8,342 nucleotides of DNA from an uncultured Alphaproteobacteria bacterium (lineage in GTDB: Bacteria; Pseudomonadota; Alphaproteobacteria; Puniceispirillales; Puniceispirillaceae), in assembly GCA_913031555.1 (NCBI GenBank), contig CAJWDO010000061.1, positions 1-8,342 on the forward strand, written 5' to 3'. Under the pieces are notes generated by a model, which saw nothing but the letters and a program-made list of their open reading frames with translations, had not been told where the DNA came from and made no database searches. Shown in pieces: positions 1 to 6,883 of this stretch. Position 1 is the first letter of the stretch. The number at the start of each line of letters is the position of its first letter. The position numbers and the translations under genes were made by a program.

Positions 1-1742
1 CCGCCTACACTATTATCACCGTACTTGTTTGGAATTTCCATGGTCCAGACAACATCAACAAATATTTCATGACCAAACTTGGTGGCGAACCACGTTCATT
101 TCTCGATGGCGTGCCGAACGTGCATGACGCGTTAGTAAACAATGCGTCCGGTTTCCTTGGGCGTTTCATGCATGTAATCATGAACGTCGTGTTCCCTTAT
201 ATCATTCTGGGCGCTCTTTTTGGGAAATCCGCAGGCGGCCAGACCCTGATCAAGCTTGCCTTCCGCTGGACGCGCCATCTGCGGGGCGGCCCGGCGCATG
301 CCGCCGTTGTATCCTCGGCGATGTTCGGCACCATCTCCGGTGGCCCGATCGTGAATGTGCTGTCGACCGGCGTGCTGACCATCCCGATGATGCTGAAGCG
401 CGGCTTTTCCAAGGTGTTTGCCGGCGGCGTCGAGGCAGCAGCTTCATCAGGCGGCTCGGTGATGCCGCCGGTGATGGGGGTCGCCGCCTTCGTCCTCGCC
501 TCACTGACGAGCGTGCCCTATTCGGATGTCATCGTGGCGGCGGCCATTCCGGCGCTGGCCTATTTCTTCTGCCTGTTCCTGTCGGTGATCTTCCAGTCGC
601 GAAAACAGAATATTCACGCCATCGGCAAACTGACCGACGATATGCGCCTTGACCGACAGGACATGCTGAACCTTGTCATGATCTTTGGCCCGATCCTGCT
701 GATCCTGATGTTGCTGCTGACAAAGAAAGAGGCTGTCGGCTGCGGTATGTTCGGCGCGATGTTGGGGGCCGAGAGAATCATAACCGAGGCCGGCTGCCAG
801 GTGACAAGCTATTCCTGGATCCAGGAATTGATCCGCAACGCCGCCGGTGATGCCGGCAGCGCCGGCTGGTACGCGGTGATCCTGCTTCTGGGGCTGCTGT
901 TCGTCGATCCGGAGGTGCGGGCAAAGCCGATGAAGGTCATCGACGCTCTGTCGAATGCCGGCATTCTGATCTCGACGCTTTATCTGATGTTTCTGGCCGT
1001 TTCGATCATCGATTTCTGTCTTCAGTTCACCGGCCTGCCAACCTTCATTTCGCTTGATGTCCTCGGCTGGCTTCAGGCGCTTGAACTTGGTCAGGGCGGC
1101 TCGACAGCCTTCCAGCTGCTTGCCCTGCTGCTGACCATGCTGATGGCGATCCTGCTTGGCATGGGCATGCCGGCGGTCCCGGCCTATATCAATGTCGCAT
1201 TGTTGCTGGGACCGGTTCTGGCCGGGCTCGGGATCTCGGTCTTCACCGCGCATATGTTCATTTTCTACTTCGCCGTCGCCAGCGCCATTACGCCGCCGGT
1301 GGCGCTTGCCGCCTTTGCCGCCGCCAGCATTACCAAGGCCGAACCCATGGCAACAGGCTTCTCGGCTGTGAAATCGGGAATTGTGATGTTCGTGATCCCG
1401 TTCATCTTCGCGCTCTATCCAGAAATTCTGCTGATTGATGATGCGGTGATTGACGCTGCCGCCTCGGCGTCCGGCGCTGTCGTCTATCTTGCCGGTTATG
1501 ACGGAACGATCAACCTGATGGGGCTGGCACTTCTGTTGGCGCGTCTGGTGCTGGCGCTCTATCTTGTCTCCAGCGCGCTGTCCCGCTTTGATCGCCGGCA
1601 GCTCAGCCTTGCCGAGGTCGGCATCCGACTGGGACTGGCGGTGCTGCTGATGATGCGTCATGAATTCATCTATATCAGCGCGGCCATTGCCGCCGTCGGG
1701 GTGATCGCCTTCCATGCGACGCGCCGCCCGGCTGCCGCCTGA
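1..1742 (+). CDS. TRAP transporter fused permease subunit (4TM/12TM type), 5' end outside window
   Basis: Inner-membrane permease of a tripartite ATP-independent periplasmic transporter, which imports a small organic solute using an ion gradient and a periplasmic binding protein. The frame is open from base 3 to the TGA at 1740-1742, so the ATG at 69 is internal and the N-terminus is missing; about 579 residues are visible. The DctM-like core is clear: GTISGGPIVNVLSTG followed by TIPMM and the segment EAAASSGG-SVMPPVMG (about 327-485), then LGMGMP (1155-1172), FIFYFAV and ITPPVALAAFAAA (about 1257-1328). Many hydrophobic segments of about 20 residues run through it. Two places look unusual: a polar, Cys-containing stretch at about 720-860, and a region around 996-1040 where the usual AGIIxG-type helix reads AVSIIDFC. 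The binding-protein partner is presumably upstream, so the substrate is unknown. The gene converges on the six-gene minus-strand cluster; shared function is inferred from proximity only. Confidence 0.93.
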   Translation, partial: AYTIITVLVWNFHGPDNINKYFMTKLGGEPRSFLDGVPNVHDALVNNASGFLGRFMHVIMNVVFPYIILGALFGKSAGGQTLIKLAFRWTRHLRGGPAHAAVVSSAMFGTISGGPIVNVLSTGVLTIPMMLKRGFSKVFAGGVEAAASSGGSVMPPVMGVAAFVLASLTSVPYSDVIVAAAIPALAYFFCLFLSVIFQSRKQNIHAIGKLTDDMRLDRQDMLNLVMIFGPILLILMLLLTKKEAVGCGMFGAMLGAERIITEAGCQVTSYSWIQELIRNAAGDAGSAGWYAVILLLGLLFVDPEVRAKPMKVIDALSNAGILISTLYLMFLAVSIIDFCLQFTGLPTFISLDVLGWLQALELGQGGSTAFQLLALLLTMLMAILLGMGMPAVPAYINVALLLGPVLAGLGISVFTAHMFIFYFAVASAITPPVALAAFAAASITKAEPMATGFSAVKSGIVMFVIPFIFALYPEILLIDDAVIDAAASASGAVVYLAGYDGTINLMGLALLLARLVLALYLVSSALSRFDRRQLSLAEVGIRLGLAVLLMMRHEFIYISAAIAAVGVIAFHATRRPAAA

Positions 1743-1765
1743 CCGGTCGATACCCGGCCGACTGG
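1743..1765 (+). terminator. Inverted repeat directly after the TRAP stop codon, possible weak terminator
   Basis: CCGGTCG at 1743-1749 can pair with CGACTGG at 1759-1765 (seven base pairs including one G-U) around a 9-base loop, starting at the base after the TRAP TGA. There is no T tract immediately after it (the next bases are CGAGAGCTTTGATGTTTCC), so it is not a classical intrinsic terminator. It lies in the 41-bp gap between two convergent genes, where a transcript-ending or RNA-protecting hairpin would be expected. The whole gap holds nothing else that I can see. Confidence 0.28.
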
Positions 1766-1783
1766 CGAGAGCTTTGATGTTTC

Positions 1784-2641
1784 CTAACGGCCGTGACCGC
1801 GGTCATAGCCGCTGATCGTCGCCGATTGCCAGCCGGTGAGCGCGCCATCCTCCGGCATGAAAATCTCGACCAGCAGCGGGTGACAGCTGGCGGCATCGCT
1901 TGAGTGCGTTGTCGAGCAATCACCGCCGGGACAAGCCGAGAGAGCCCCGATCAGATCGATCTCGGCAAAAAATTCGATATGATCGCCGGGGCGGACAGGG
2001 CTTGCCTTCATGAAATACTGGCCGGTATCGCGCGTAAAGCCGGTGCACATGAACACATTCATCACGTCATGGACCTGCAATTCGATCTCCTCGATCGGCC
2101 GTCCGGTGTGCCGTGCCAACGCCCGCGACAGGTTCGAATGACAGCAGTAATGATAGTGATCACCCGACAAGAGATGATGCGTGTAGGGATCGCACCTTGT
2201 GCCGATCACGTCATGAACCGACCCGCCAAATTCATCGATCCCGTACCAGCCAAGCGTGTCCTCGATGATTGTCGCCATTGGCCGCAGAAAGGGAAGGCAG
2301 GACCATAGCCGCTCCCCGGCGGTGACGTGCGTGCCATGGATGGCGCGGGTCTTGCCGGAAAAGAACTTCTCTTCAAGATTCTCGGCCTGCCACAGATTGA
2401 GATCGCCGACCTGCGGCCCCTCGACCGAGCTGATGCGAAAAAACCCACCAGCCGGCACGCTAAAGCACGAGGCATCACGCGGCGCCACGCGCACCTCGTC
2501 GGTCTTGCGCGCGCCCACGCGGGCGGCGCGGTACACAGACAGATCAGGTGGTGGCAGGCTGTCATTCGGATAGCAGATGACGGGTTCGACCGCGCGGCGC
2601 GCGGCGGCGTCCGGCGGCGTGTTCACAGAGGCATGGTCCAT
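1784..2641 (-). CDS. DUF1989 / urea carboxylase-associated family protein
   Basis: A 285-residue soluble protein of the DUF1989 family. Members are found beside urea carboxylase and guanidine-degradation genes, and the characterised ones (CgdA/CgdB) form carboxyguanidine deiminase. Visible family signatures, by residue: GDLNLW (79-84), SVHDVIGTRCDPY (141-153), the Cys/His-rich HYHYCCHSNLSRAL (162-175), VHDVMNVFM (190-198), then PGDHIEFFAEIDL and SACPGGDCS (236-244). The His and Cys residues at H143, C150, C166/C167 and C237 are likely metal or active-site positions by analogy. The ATG at 2641 is supported by GAGGAGA five bases upstream. Its start lies 16 bp after the ureohydrolase stop, so the two are probably co-transcribed. 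Only one copy is present, whereas CgdA/CgdB act as a pair, and no urea carboxylase or allophanate hydrolase is in the window. Deiminase or amidohydrolase chemistry is an inference; the substrate is unknown. Confidence 0.88.
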   Translation of the reverse strand: MDHASVNTPPDAAARRAVEPVICYPNDSLPPPDLSVYRAARVGARKTDEVRVAPRDASCFSVPAGGFFRISSVEGPQVGDLNLWQAENLEEKFFSGKTRAIHGTHVTAGERLWSCLPFLRPMATIIEDTLGWYGIDEFGGSVHDVIGTRCDPYTHHLLSGDHYHYCCHSNLSRALARHTGRPIEEIELQVHDVMNVFMCTGFTRDTGQYFMKASPVRPGDHIEFFAEIDLIGALSACPGGDCSTTHSSDAASCHPLLVEIFMPEDGALTGWQSATISGYDRGHGR

Positions 2642-2646
2642 CTTTA

Positions 2647-2653
2647 TCTCCTC
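2647..2653 (-). promoter_or_regulatory. Ribosome binding site of the DUF1989 gene
   Basis: On the minus strand GAGGAGA lies five bases before the ATG at 2641-2639. It sits in the 16-bp gap after the ureohydrolase TGA (2660-2658), so the gene has its own strong initiation site although it is probably translated from the same transcript. Confidence 0.8.
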
Positions 2654-2657
2654 GACA

Positions 2658-3647
2658 TCAGGCCGGCCCTGACGCGATCTGGCGCGCCATAAGGCCCAGC
2701 ATCGACAGGCCGAGGCGTGACGCCATCAGCGCACCCTGCCCGTTGACGTCGCGTGACGGCATAAGCTCAACCATGTTGAACCCGCAGATCGGCGCGCGAG
2801 CCTCGATGGCCTCGAAAATATCCATCATCTGCCAGTAATCAAGGCCACCCTGCGCCGCCCCGATGACAGCCGGCATCAAAGTCGGGTCGAGGCTGTCGAC
2901 ATCGAGCGCGACATAGACAGGCACGCCTTCGGGAAGATCGGCGATGGCGCGTTCAATGCCACCGGATTCGCGCAGCCTGCGCATGGTGTGGAAGGCAACA
3001 CCGTAATCAAGCGCCGCCTCGACCTCATGCTTTCTGGCAGATCCGATACCGCGCGCCGCCAACTGGACGATGCTGCCGACATGCGCCATCTCGCTGGCCC
3101 GCCGCATGTTGCTGGACAGGCCCTGCGTCTCACCGCCAACCTCGTCCCGCCAGTCGATATGCGCGTCAATCTGCAGGATCGAAATCGGCCCGCCTTCAAA
3201 GCCGCAATAGGACTCCAAAACTGGAATCGGCACCGAATCATCGCCACCAAGAACAAACGGACTTGTTCCAGCCTCCAGCATGGCGGTAATGGCCTCGCGG
3301 ATACGGCGGCGATTCTCGGCGGTGATTTCGGGCGCGGCATCGTCGACAACATCAAGATTGCCAAGATCGCCGGCACTGACCCCATCCGGGATGACGCCGG
3401 ACGACGGCACGACATCGAACAGGTCGAAATCATGCTGGTCGAGAATTGTCGGCCAGCTTCGTGAAGCGCGGATGGCATCCGGCGCATCATGGCAATAGGA
3501 TCCGACAGGATAGGGCGTCGCCGACCCGATGCCGATAACACCGATATCCACATCAGCCAGCGCATCGGTTCCGACACGCGGCAGATTCAACCATCCGTCA
3601 CCTGCCTCGCCCCCGAAAAGATCACCCATTGACGCCGTCTTGCCCAT
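2658..3647 (-). CDS. Arginase/agmatinase-family ureohydrolase with GGDDS metal motif
   Basis: A 329-residue ureohydrolase-fold protein, normal length for agmatinases. These enzymes use a binuclear metal centre (usually Mn; Ni in guanidine hydrolase) to hydrolyse a guanidino or related C-N bond, commonly releasing urea. Motifs by residue: VLGGDDSVPIP (132-142), DAHIDWRDE (161-169), ALDVDSLDP (247-255) and GFNMVELMPSRDVNG (289-303). The Asp and His ligands in the second and third motifs are intact. In the first motif the classical GGDHS histidine is Asp137, which suggests a subfamily with an altered metal site or substrate; the rest of the protein is well conserved, so it is unlikely to be decayed. 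I chose the ATG at 3647, which has AGGAGG six bases upstream, over the in-frame TTG at 3665 and ATG at 3653. It is followed 16 bp later by the DUF1989 gene. Agmatine, guanidinobutyrate, guanidinopropionate or another guanidino acid are all possible; the name agmatinase should not be assumed. Confidence 0.9.
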   Translation of the reverse strand: MGKTASMGDLFGGEAGDGWLNLPRVGTDALADVDIGVIGIGSATPYPVGSYCHDAPDAIRASRSWPTILDQHDFDLFDVVPSSGVIPDGVSAGDLGNLDVVDDAAPEITAENRRRIREAITAMLEAGTSPFVLGGDDSVPIPVLESYCGFEGGPISILQIDAHIDWRDEVGGETQGLSSNMRRASEMAHVGSIVQLAARGIGSARKHEVEAALDYGVAFHTMRRLRESGGIERAIADLPEGVPVYVALDVDSLDPTLMPAVIGAAQGGLDYWQMMDIFEAIEARAPICGFNMVELMPSRDVNGQGALMASRLGLSMLGLMARQIASGPA

Positions 3648-3653
3648 TGTCAT

Positions 3654-3659
3654 CCTCCT
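3654..3659 (-). promoter_or_regulatory. Ribosome binding site that fixes the ureohydrolase start
   Basis: A perfect AGGAGG on the minus strand lies six bases before the ATG at 3647-3645. It directly abuts the upstream in-frame ATG at 3653-3651, leaving no spacer, and lies inside the reading frame that would begin at TTG 3665. The ATG at 3647 is therefore the best start. Confidence 0.8.
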
Positions 3660-3696
3660 GACCAAAAGTCATCACACCACATTAATCGCCCGTCAC

Positions 3697-3722
3697 AATA
3701 AAAGGCTGCGCCGGCGCTGGCC
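3697..3722 (-). terminator. Possible weak intrinsic terminator between the TPR and ureohydrolase genes
   Basis: Read on the minus strand, GGC-CA-GCG-CCGG-CGC-A-GCC (3722-3704) can fold into two three-base-pair GC stems separated by a small asymmetric internal loop, and is followed at once by TTTTATT (3703-3697). It is 64 bp downstream of the TPR gene stop and about 50 bp before the ureohydrolase start, a sensible place to separate two transcripts. The stem is short and broken, so termination would be partial at best. The same bases can also be read as a poor promoter for the ureohydrolase (TTGTGG, 17 bp, TTTTAT). I cannot tell which, if either, is real. Confidence 0.3.
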
Positions 3723-3785
3723 ACAAGATCAACCATATTTTCGTGACCTTCGCCGCTTTATCATGCCTGCATCACGCCAGCCAAC

Positions 3786-5468
3786 TCAGGGCGTGCCGCA
3801 GCCGGCTGGCTGGCGACAGAAACAGGATGAGGTGATCGGCTGGTCCGCAAGTGACCGCACGCTTTCAAGTTCGGCCGCGACGGTCTCAGCCCTGCTATCA
3901 CCAAGCTGCTGCCAGCATTCATGAAGACCGTGAAGCGCCCATATATTGCCGCGATTCTGCCGACTGATCGGCAGGCTGTCATCAATGCCAAGGTCAGTCT
4001 CATAGACAAGCGCCGCCTCTCCGGCACGCCCCTGTTCCAGCAGCAGCGCGCCAAGAGCGTGGCGCGGCGGGTGCATCCAGGCGCGCGGCTCATTGTAGGC
4101 AAGCTCATCCTCGGCAGCGGCGGCGCTGCGTAACAGATCAAACCCGGTCTCGACCTGACCAGCGTGATAGGCCATCTCGCCCCGCATCATCAGATCGGCA
4201 ACAGCCAGGATGGCGCCTGCCTGATTGTTGAAAAAGGCATAGTCCGCCGGCACCGCCGCACATGCCGCAGCGAACCCTTCGGCGGCGTCGCGCGCCGCTT
4301 CAGTCTTGCCAAGCGCGGCACAGGCCACCGCCCTCGCATAGTGATGCATCGCCCAGGATACCGGCTGGCATTCCGGATCACCGGCAAACACCAAATCAAG
4401 AACCGCCTGCCAGCGCCCGAACCGGATATCGACATGCGCGACGGTGGACAGATATCCCTCCAGCGTCATCATCATATGCGTTGCCGGACGTTCGACCAGC
4501 ACATCAACAAGAAGATCCACCATCACCGCCGCTCCGCGCGCTGCATCCGCCAGATTCCCCACCTGCATGCCGGCAAATATCAGCATGTGCGCGTCATGAC
4601 AGAGCAGCGTCCGGTAGAAGGGCGCATGGGACAGGCAGGGTCGGAACGCATCGTCGGTGGCAACCGCGCGGCGACTGCATCGCAGGGCACCGCCGAAATC
4701 ACCAACAAGGGCGTGGATATGGGCCGGCATATGCTGGAGGTGGCCAGCATCGCGTGGTGCCAGGCTTTCCAGTCGCCGCGCCGAGGTCAGCGCCCGTTCG
4801 GGGCACGGAGACATCTCATTGACATGAATATCGTAATGCAGAAGCCCTACATGGTCCGGACCTGTATAGACAAGCGCCCGGTCCAGCGCGGCGTGGATCA
4901 ACTCCGCCCGGCCAGCCGGATTGGCTGCGCGGGTGTCGATATCATAGATGGCCCAGGGGGTCAGCATGATCTGCGAATCGACATAGAGGGCAGCGACATC
5001 AGGGTCGTCGCCAAAACTGTCATAGACCGTCACCATCGCGTCCGCATAGGCGCGTTCCCAGACAGCAAGACCATCATCTTCGGCCGGAACCTGCGGCGAC
5101 GGAAATCTTTGTGCCAGCGCGTCAACCAGCCCCCGCACGACGGGCGGGGCGTTTTCACGCCGCTGTAAGGCCTTGCGAACAGCTTCATGACATGCAGGCA
5201 CGGTGCTTGATTTTTCGGCTGGTGTGAACCAGTCCCAGGGCATATTCATGAAAGGCCCGCCGGCCATGGCGACCCCCCACCAGGCAAGCGCCATCCTGTC
5301 GTCCGCCGTCGCCGCGGCGCGGAAACATCGGGCTGCCTCCTCGTGATTGAACGCGTATAGCCAGCCAAGCCCGCGCGCGCACCATTCGCCTGCCGCGCCA
5401 TCATCGTCAATAAAGGCCGGTCGATGCGCAACAATCTGAAACGGGTAGTCCTGAAGGTTCATCTTCAT
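3786..5468 (-). CDS. TPR-repeat protein of unknown function with conserved His motifs
   Basis: A 560-residue soluble protein made largely of amphipathic helical pairs of TPR type, for example residues 28-66 (GLGWLYAFNHEEAARCF onward), 160-200, 225-270, 370-400 and 465-525. It belongs to a widespread but uncharacterised bacterial TPR family marked by HYxIH and HMPxHI motifs; here they read LLHYDIH (209-215) and HLQHMPAHIH (243-252), and a third His pair occurs in HPPRH (466-470). Near the N-terminus the GGPFMN segment (70-75) is another family landmark. The recurring His residues suggest metal or ligand binding, so it could be more than a scaffold, but this is inference. There is no signal peptide or membrane segment. 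The ATG at 5468 has no clear Shine-Dalgarno sequence, nor does the alternative ATG at 5462; the start is therefore less certain. It lies 42 bp after the desaturase-fold gene in the same direction, probably in the same operon. Function unknown. Confidence 0.85.
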   Translation of the reverse strand: MKMNLQDYPFQIVAHRPAFIDDDGAAGEWCARGLGWLYAFNHEEAARCFRAAATADDRMALAWWGVAMAGGPFMNMPWDWFTPAEKSSTVPACHEAVRKALQRRENAPPVVRGLVDALAQRFPSPQVPAEDDGLAVWERAYADAMVTVYDSFGDDPDVAALYVDSQIMLTPWAIYDIDTRAANPAGRAELIHAALDRALVYTGPDHVGLLHYDIHVNEMSPCPERALTSARRLESLAPRDAGHLQHMPAHIHALVGDFGGALRCSRRAVATDDAFRPCLSHAPFYRTLLCHDAHMLIFAGMQVGNLADAARGAAVMVDLLVDVLVERPATHMMMTLEGYLSTVAHVDIRFGRWQAVLDLVFAGDPECQPVSWAMHHYARAVACAALGKTEAARDAAEGFAAACAAVPADYAFFNNQAGAILAVADLMMRGEMAYHAGQVETGFDLLRSAAAAEDELAYNEPRAWMHPPRHALGALLLEQGRAGEAALVYETDLGIDDSLPISRQNRGNIWALHGLHECWQQLGDSRAETVAAELESVRSLADQPITSSCFCRQPAGCGTP

Positions 5469-5510
5469 GGTGAGAGGCTAATGCCAAATGATCGCCCCTG
5501 AAAAGCGGAT

Positions 5511-6434
5511 TCAGTCGGCCCTGCCGGTATTGCGGAGGCGCGATGCGAAATCACGGTGGAAGGCAACATAGCCCGGGTCGAAATGATGCAGCCTGTCCCG
5601 CATCACCTGATGAAGCCGTGGCAGCGCATGGAACGGCACCGCCGGAAAGCTGTGATGTTCGGAGTGAAATGGCATGTTCCAGGCCAGCCAGCGCACCGGC
5701 GGCAGCGTCAGCAAGGTGCGGCTGTTGGCCAGCATATTGTCGGTGCCCTCGTCGCATCCGGCATGTTCGGCCAGCAGATAGGCGCGAAGGAATGGCTGGC
5801 CGACAAGAAGCGGCAGGACGAGCCCCGTCCATAGCCACCCCTGCCACGCAAGCATGGACAGTATCACCACATATGCCACCAGCATCCACCGCGCCTCGCG
5901 AATGATCGCGGCACGGCGCTGTGCCGGCACATACACATCCCGCCGCCGCGCCAGCGCATTGCCGGCCAGCACCCGCAGATTGCCAAGCCAGAACGGAACC
6001 CCGCTCAGATACAGGGCATATTCAGCCAGATTATGCGGTTTCGGTGTTGCCAGTTCCGGATCGCGGTCCGGGTGCTGGGTGTGGCGGTGGTGGTCCTGAT
6101 GGAAACAGAAGAACCAGCCAGGCCCGATCAGCAGCAGCATCCCCGAACCGGTGCCGACAAGCCGGTTTAGCCAGCGGCTGCGGAACGGCGTTCCATACCT
6201 GCATTCATGCATCGCGGTGAACATGAACACCATCGCGATCCCCTGACCAAGCAGGGCCACCGCCGCGATCGGACCGTCCTGCGTCATGGACAGCCACAGG
6301 CAGACCCCGATCAGAGCCAGATGGCCGGCAAGCTGGACTAGTCCGCGCATATCGGACCGTAAGGTCAATTCCCGTTTCTCGGCTGTTGACAGGCGGCGCA
6401 GAATATCGCGGTGCGTTGTGGCCAGGCCAGGCAT
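5511..6434 (-). CDS. Fatty-acid-desaturase-fold membrane protein with degenerate first His box
   Basis: A 307-residue integral membrane protein of the fatty acid desaturase/hydroxylase superfamily, di-iron enzymes that desaturate or hydroxylate lipids or other hydrophobic substrates. Hydrophobic segments lie near residues 31-49, 55-75, 94-110, 138-155, 182-198 and 200-218. Second and third His boxes are intact: FHQDHHRHTQ (111-120) and NMPFHSEHHSFPAVPFHALP (253-272), and the family EHxG-like AEHAGC is at 223-227. The first box reads HECRYGT (76-82), with Tyr80 where the second His (HExxH) normally stands; TAT for CAT is one base change. The protein may therefore have lost or altered di-iron chemistry, unless the variant is natural to its subfamily. 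The ATG at 6434 has GAGGGG five bases upstream and lies 2 bp after the aconitase X small-subunit stop, so it is tightly coupled to those genes. Whether the substrate is a fatty acid or a metabolite of the pathway is not known. Confidence 0.88.
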   Translation of the reverse strand: MPGLATTHRDILRRLSTAEKRELTLRSDMRGLVQLAGHLALIGVCLWLSMTQDGPIAAVALLGQGIAMVFMFTAMHECRYGTPFRSRWLNRLVGTGSGMLLLIGPGWFFCFHQDHHRHTQHPDRDPELATPKPHNLAEYALYLSGVPFWLGNLRVLAGNALARRRDVYVPAQRRAAIIREARWMLVAYVVILSMLAWQGWLWTGLVLPLLVGQPFLRAYLLAEHAGCDEGTDNMLANSRTLLTLPPVRWLAWNMPFHSEHHSFPAVPFHALPRLHQVMRDRLHHFDPGYVAFHRDFASRLRNTGRAD

Positions 6435-6436
6435 GA

Positions 6437-6883
6437 CTACCCCTCACCACGTTCATTGATGGTCACAATGCCGGCCGCCGGATCGACAGTCAGCCTGTCA
6501 CCCGTTCTGATCAGTTGGGTTACATCGCCATCGGTGAATCTGTCACACATCGCCATATTCGCCAGCGCGGCGCCCTGCGCCAGGATGGTGTTGGCGGCAT
6601 TCAGCAACAGCGCCCTCGGCGCCATGTCGCGCGACACCATTTCATGCAGCATCCACGCCGTCGCAACGCCGCCCTTGGCGGTATTCAACACCAGAACCAC
6701 GTGCCGGTAACTCTGCCCATACAGCCAGTGCTGCGGGCGCGAAAACACGCCATTGACCCGGTCGAGGTCATAGCGCGCCGAAAAATTATCATCCGCGACA
6801 AGTGCCACGCCCTCCACCATGGGCCCTATGCCGACATGGCAGGCCAGTGTGATCGTCATGCCCGTCGTCATGTTGGTCGTCAT
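6437..6883 (-). CDS. Aconitase X small (swivel domain, DUF126) subunit
   Basis: A 148-residue protein matching the swivel domain of aconitase X, which closes over the active site of the catalytic subunit. Recognisable features are GPMVEGVALV near the N-terminus, an FSRPQHWLYGQSY segment, VLVLNTAKGGVATAWMLHEM, PRALLLNAANTILAQGAAL, and a C-terminal TGDRLTVD. The start is the ATG at 6883-6881, which overlaps the TGA of the large subunit as ATGA and has AGGAGA five bases upstream; the longer frame up to 6931 and the later ATGs at 6871 and 6859 are less likely. Overlap and adjacency mean the two chains are made together, as expected for a heterodimer. Characterised bacterial cis-3-hydroxyproline dehydratases are often a single fused chain, and split forms are known from archaea, so the split layout matters for assigning a substrate. 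Confidence 0.9.
   Translation of the reverse strand: MTTNMTTGMTITLACHVGIGPMVEGVALVADDNFSARYDLDRVNGVFSRPQHWLYGQSYRHVVLVLNTAKGGVATAWMLHEMVSRDMAPRALLLNAANTILAQGAALANMAMCDRFTDGDVTQLIRTGDRLTVDPAAGIVTINERGEG

Noticed and set aside
501..1715. 404-codon open frame on the minus strand opposite the TRAP permease
   Set aside because: Its translation is rich in Gln, His, Arg and Asp with no domain-like pattern, as expected for the antisense of a hydrophobic GC-rich membrane gene. The plus-strand protein has clear family motifs.
1794..1805. Perfect 12-base palindrome TGACCGCGGTCA
   Set aside because: It lies inside the last codons of the DUF1989 gene, far from any promoter, and such palindromes occur by chance in GC-rich coding DNA.
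4164..5168. 334-codon open frame on the plus strand opposite the TPR gene
   Set aside because: It lies wholly inside the TPR coding region, reads as His- and Arg-rich sequence without recognisable motifs, and has no convincing ribosome binding site.
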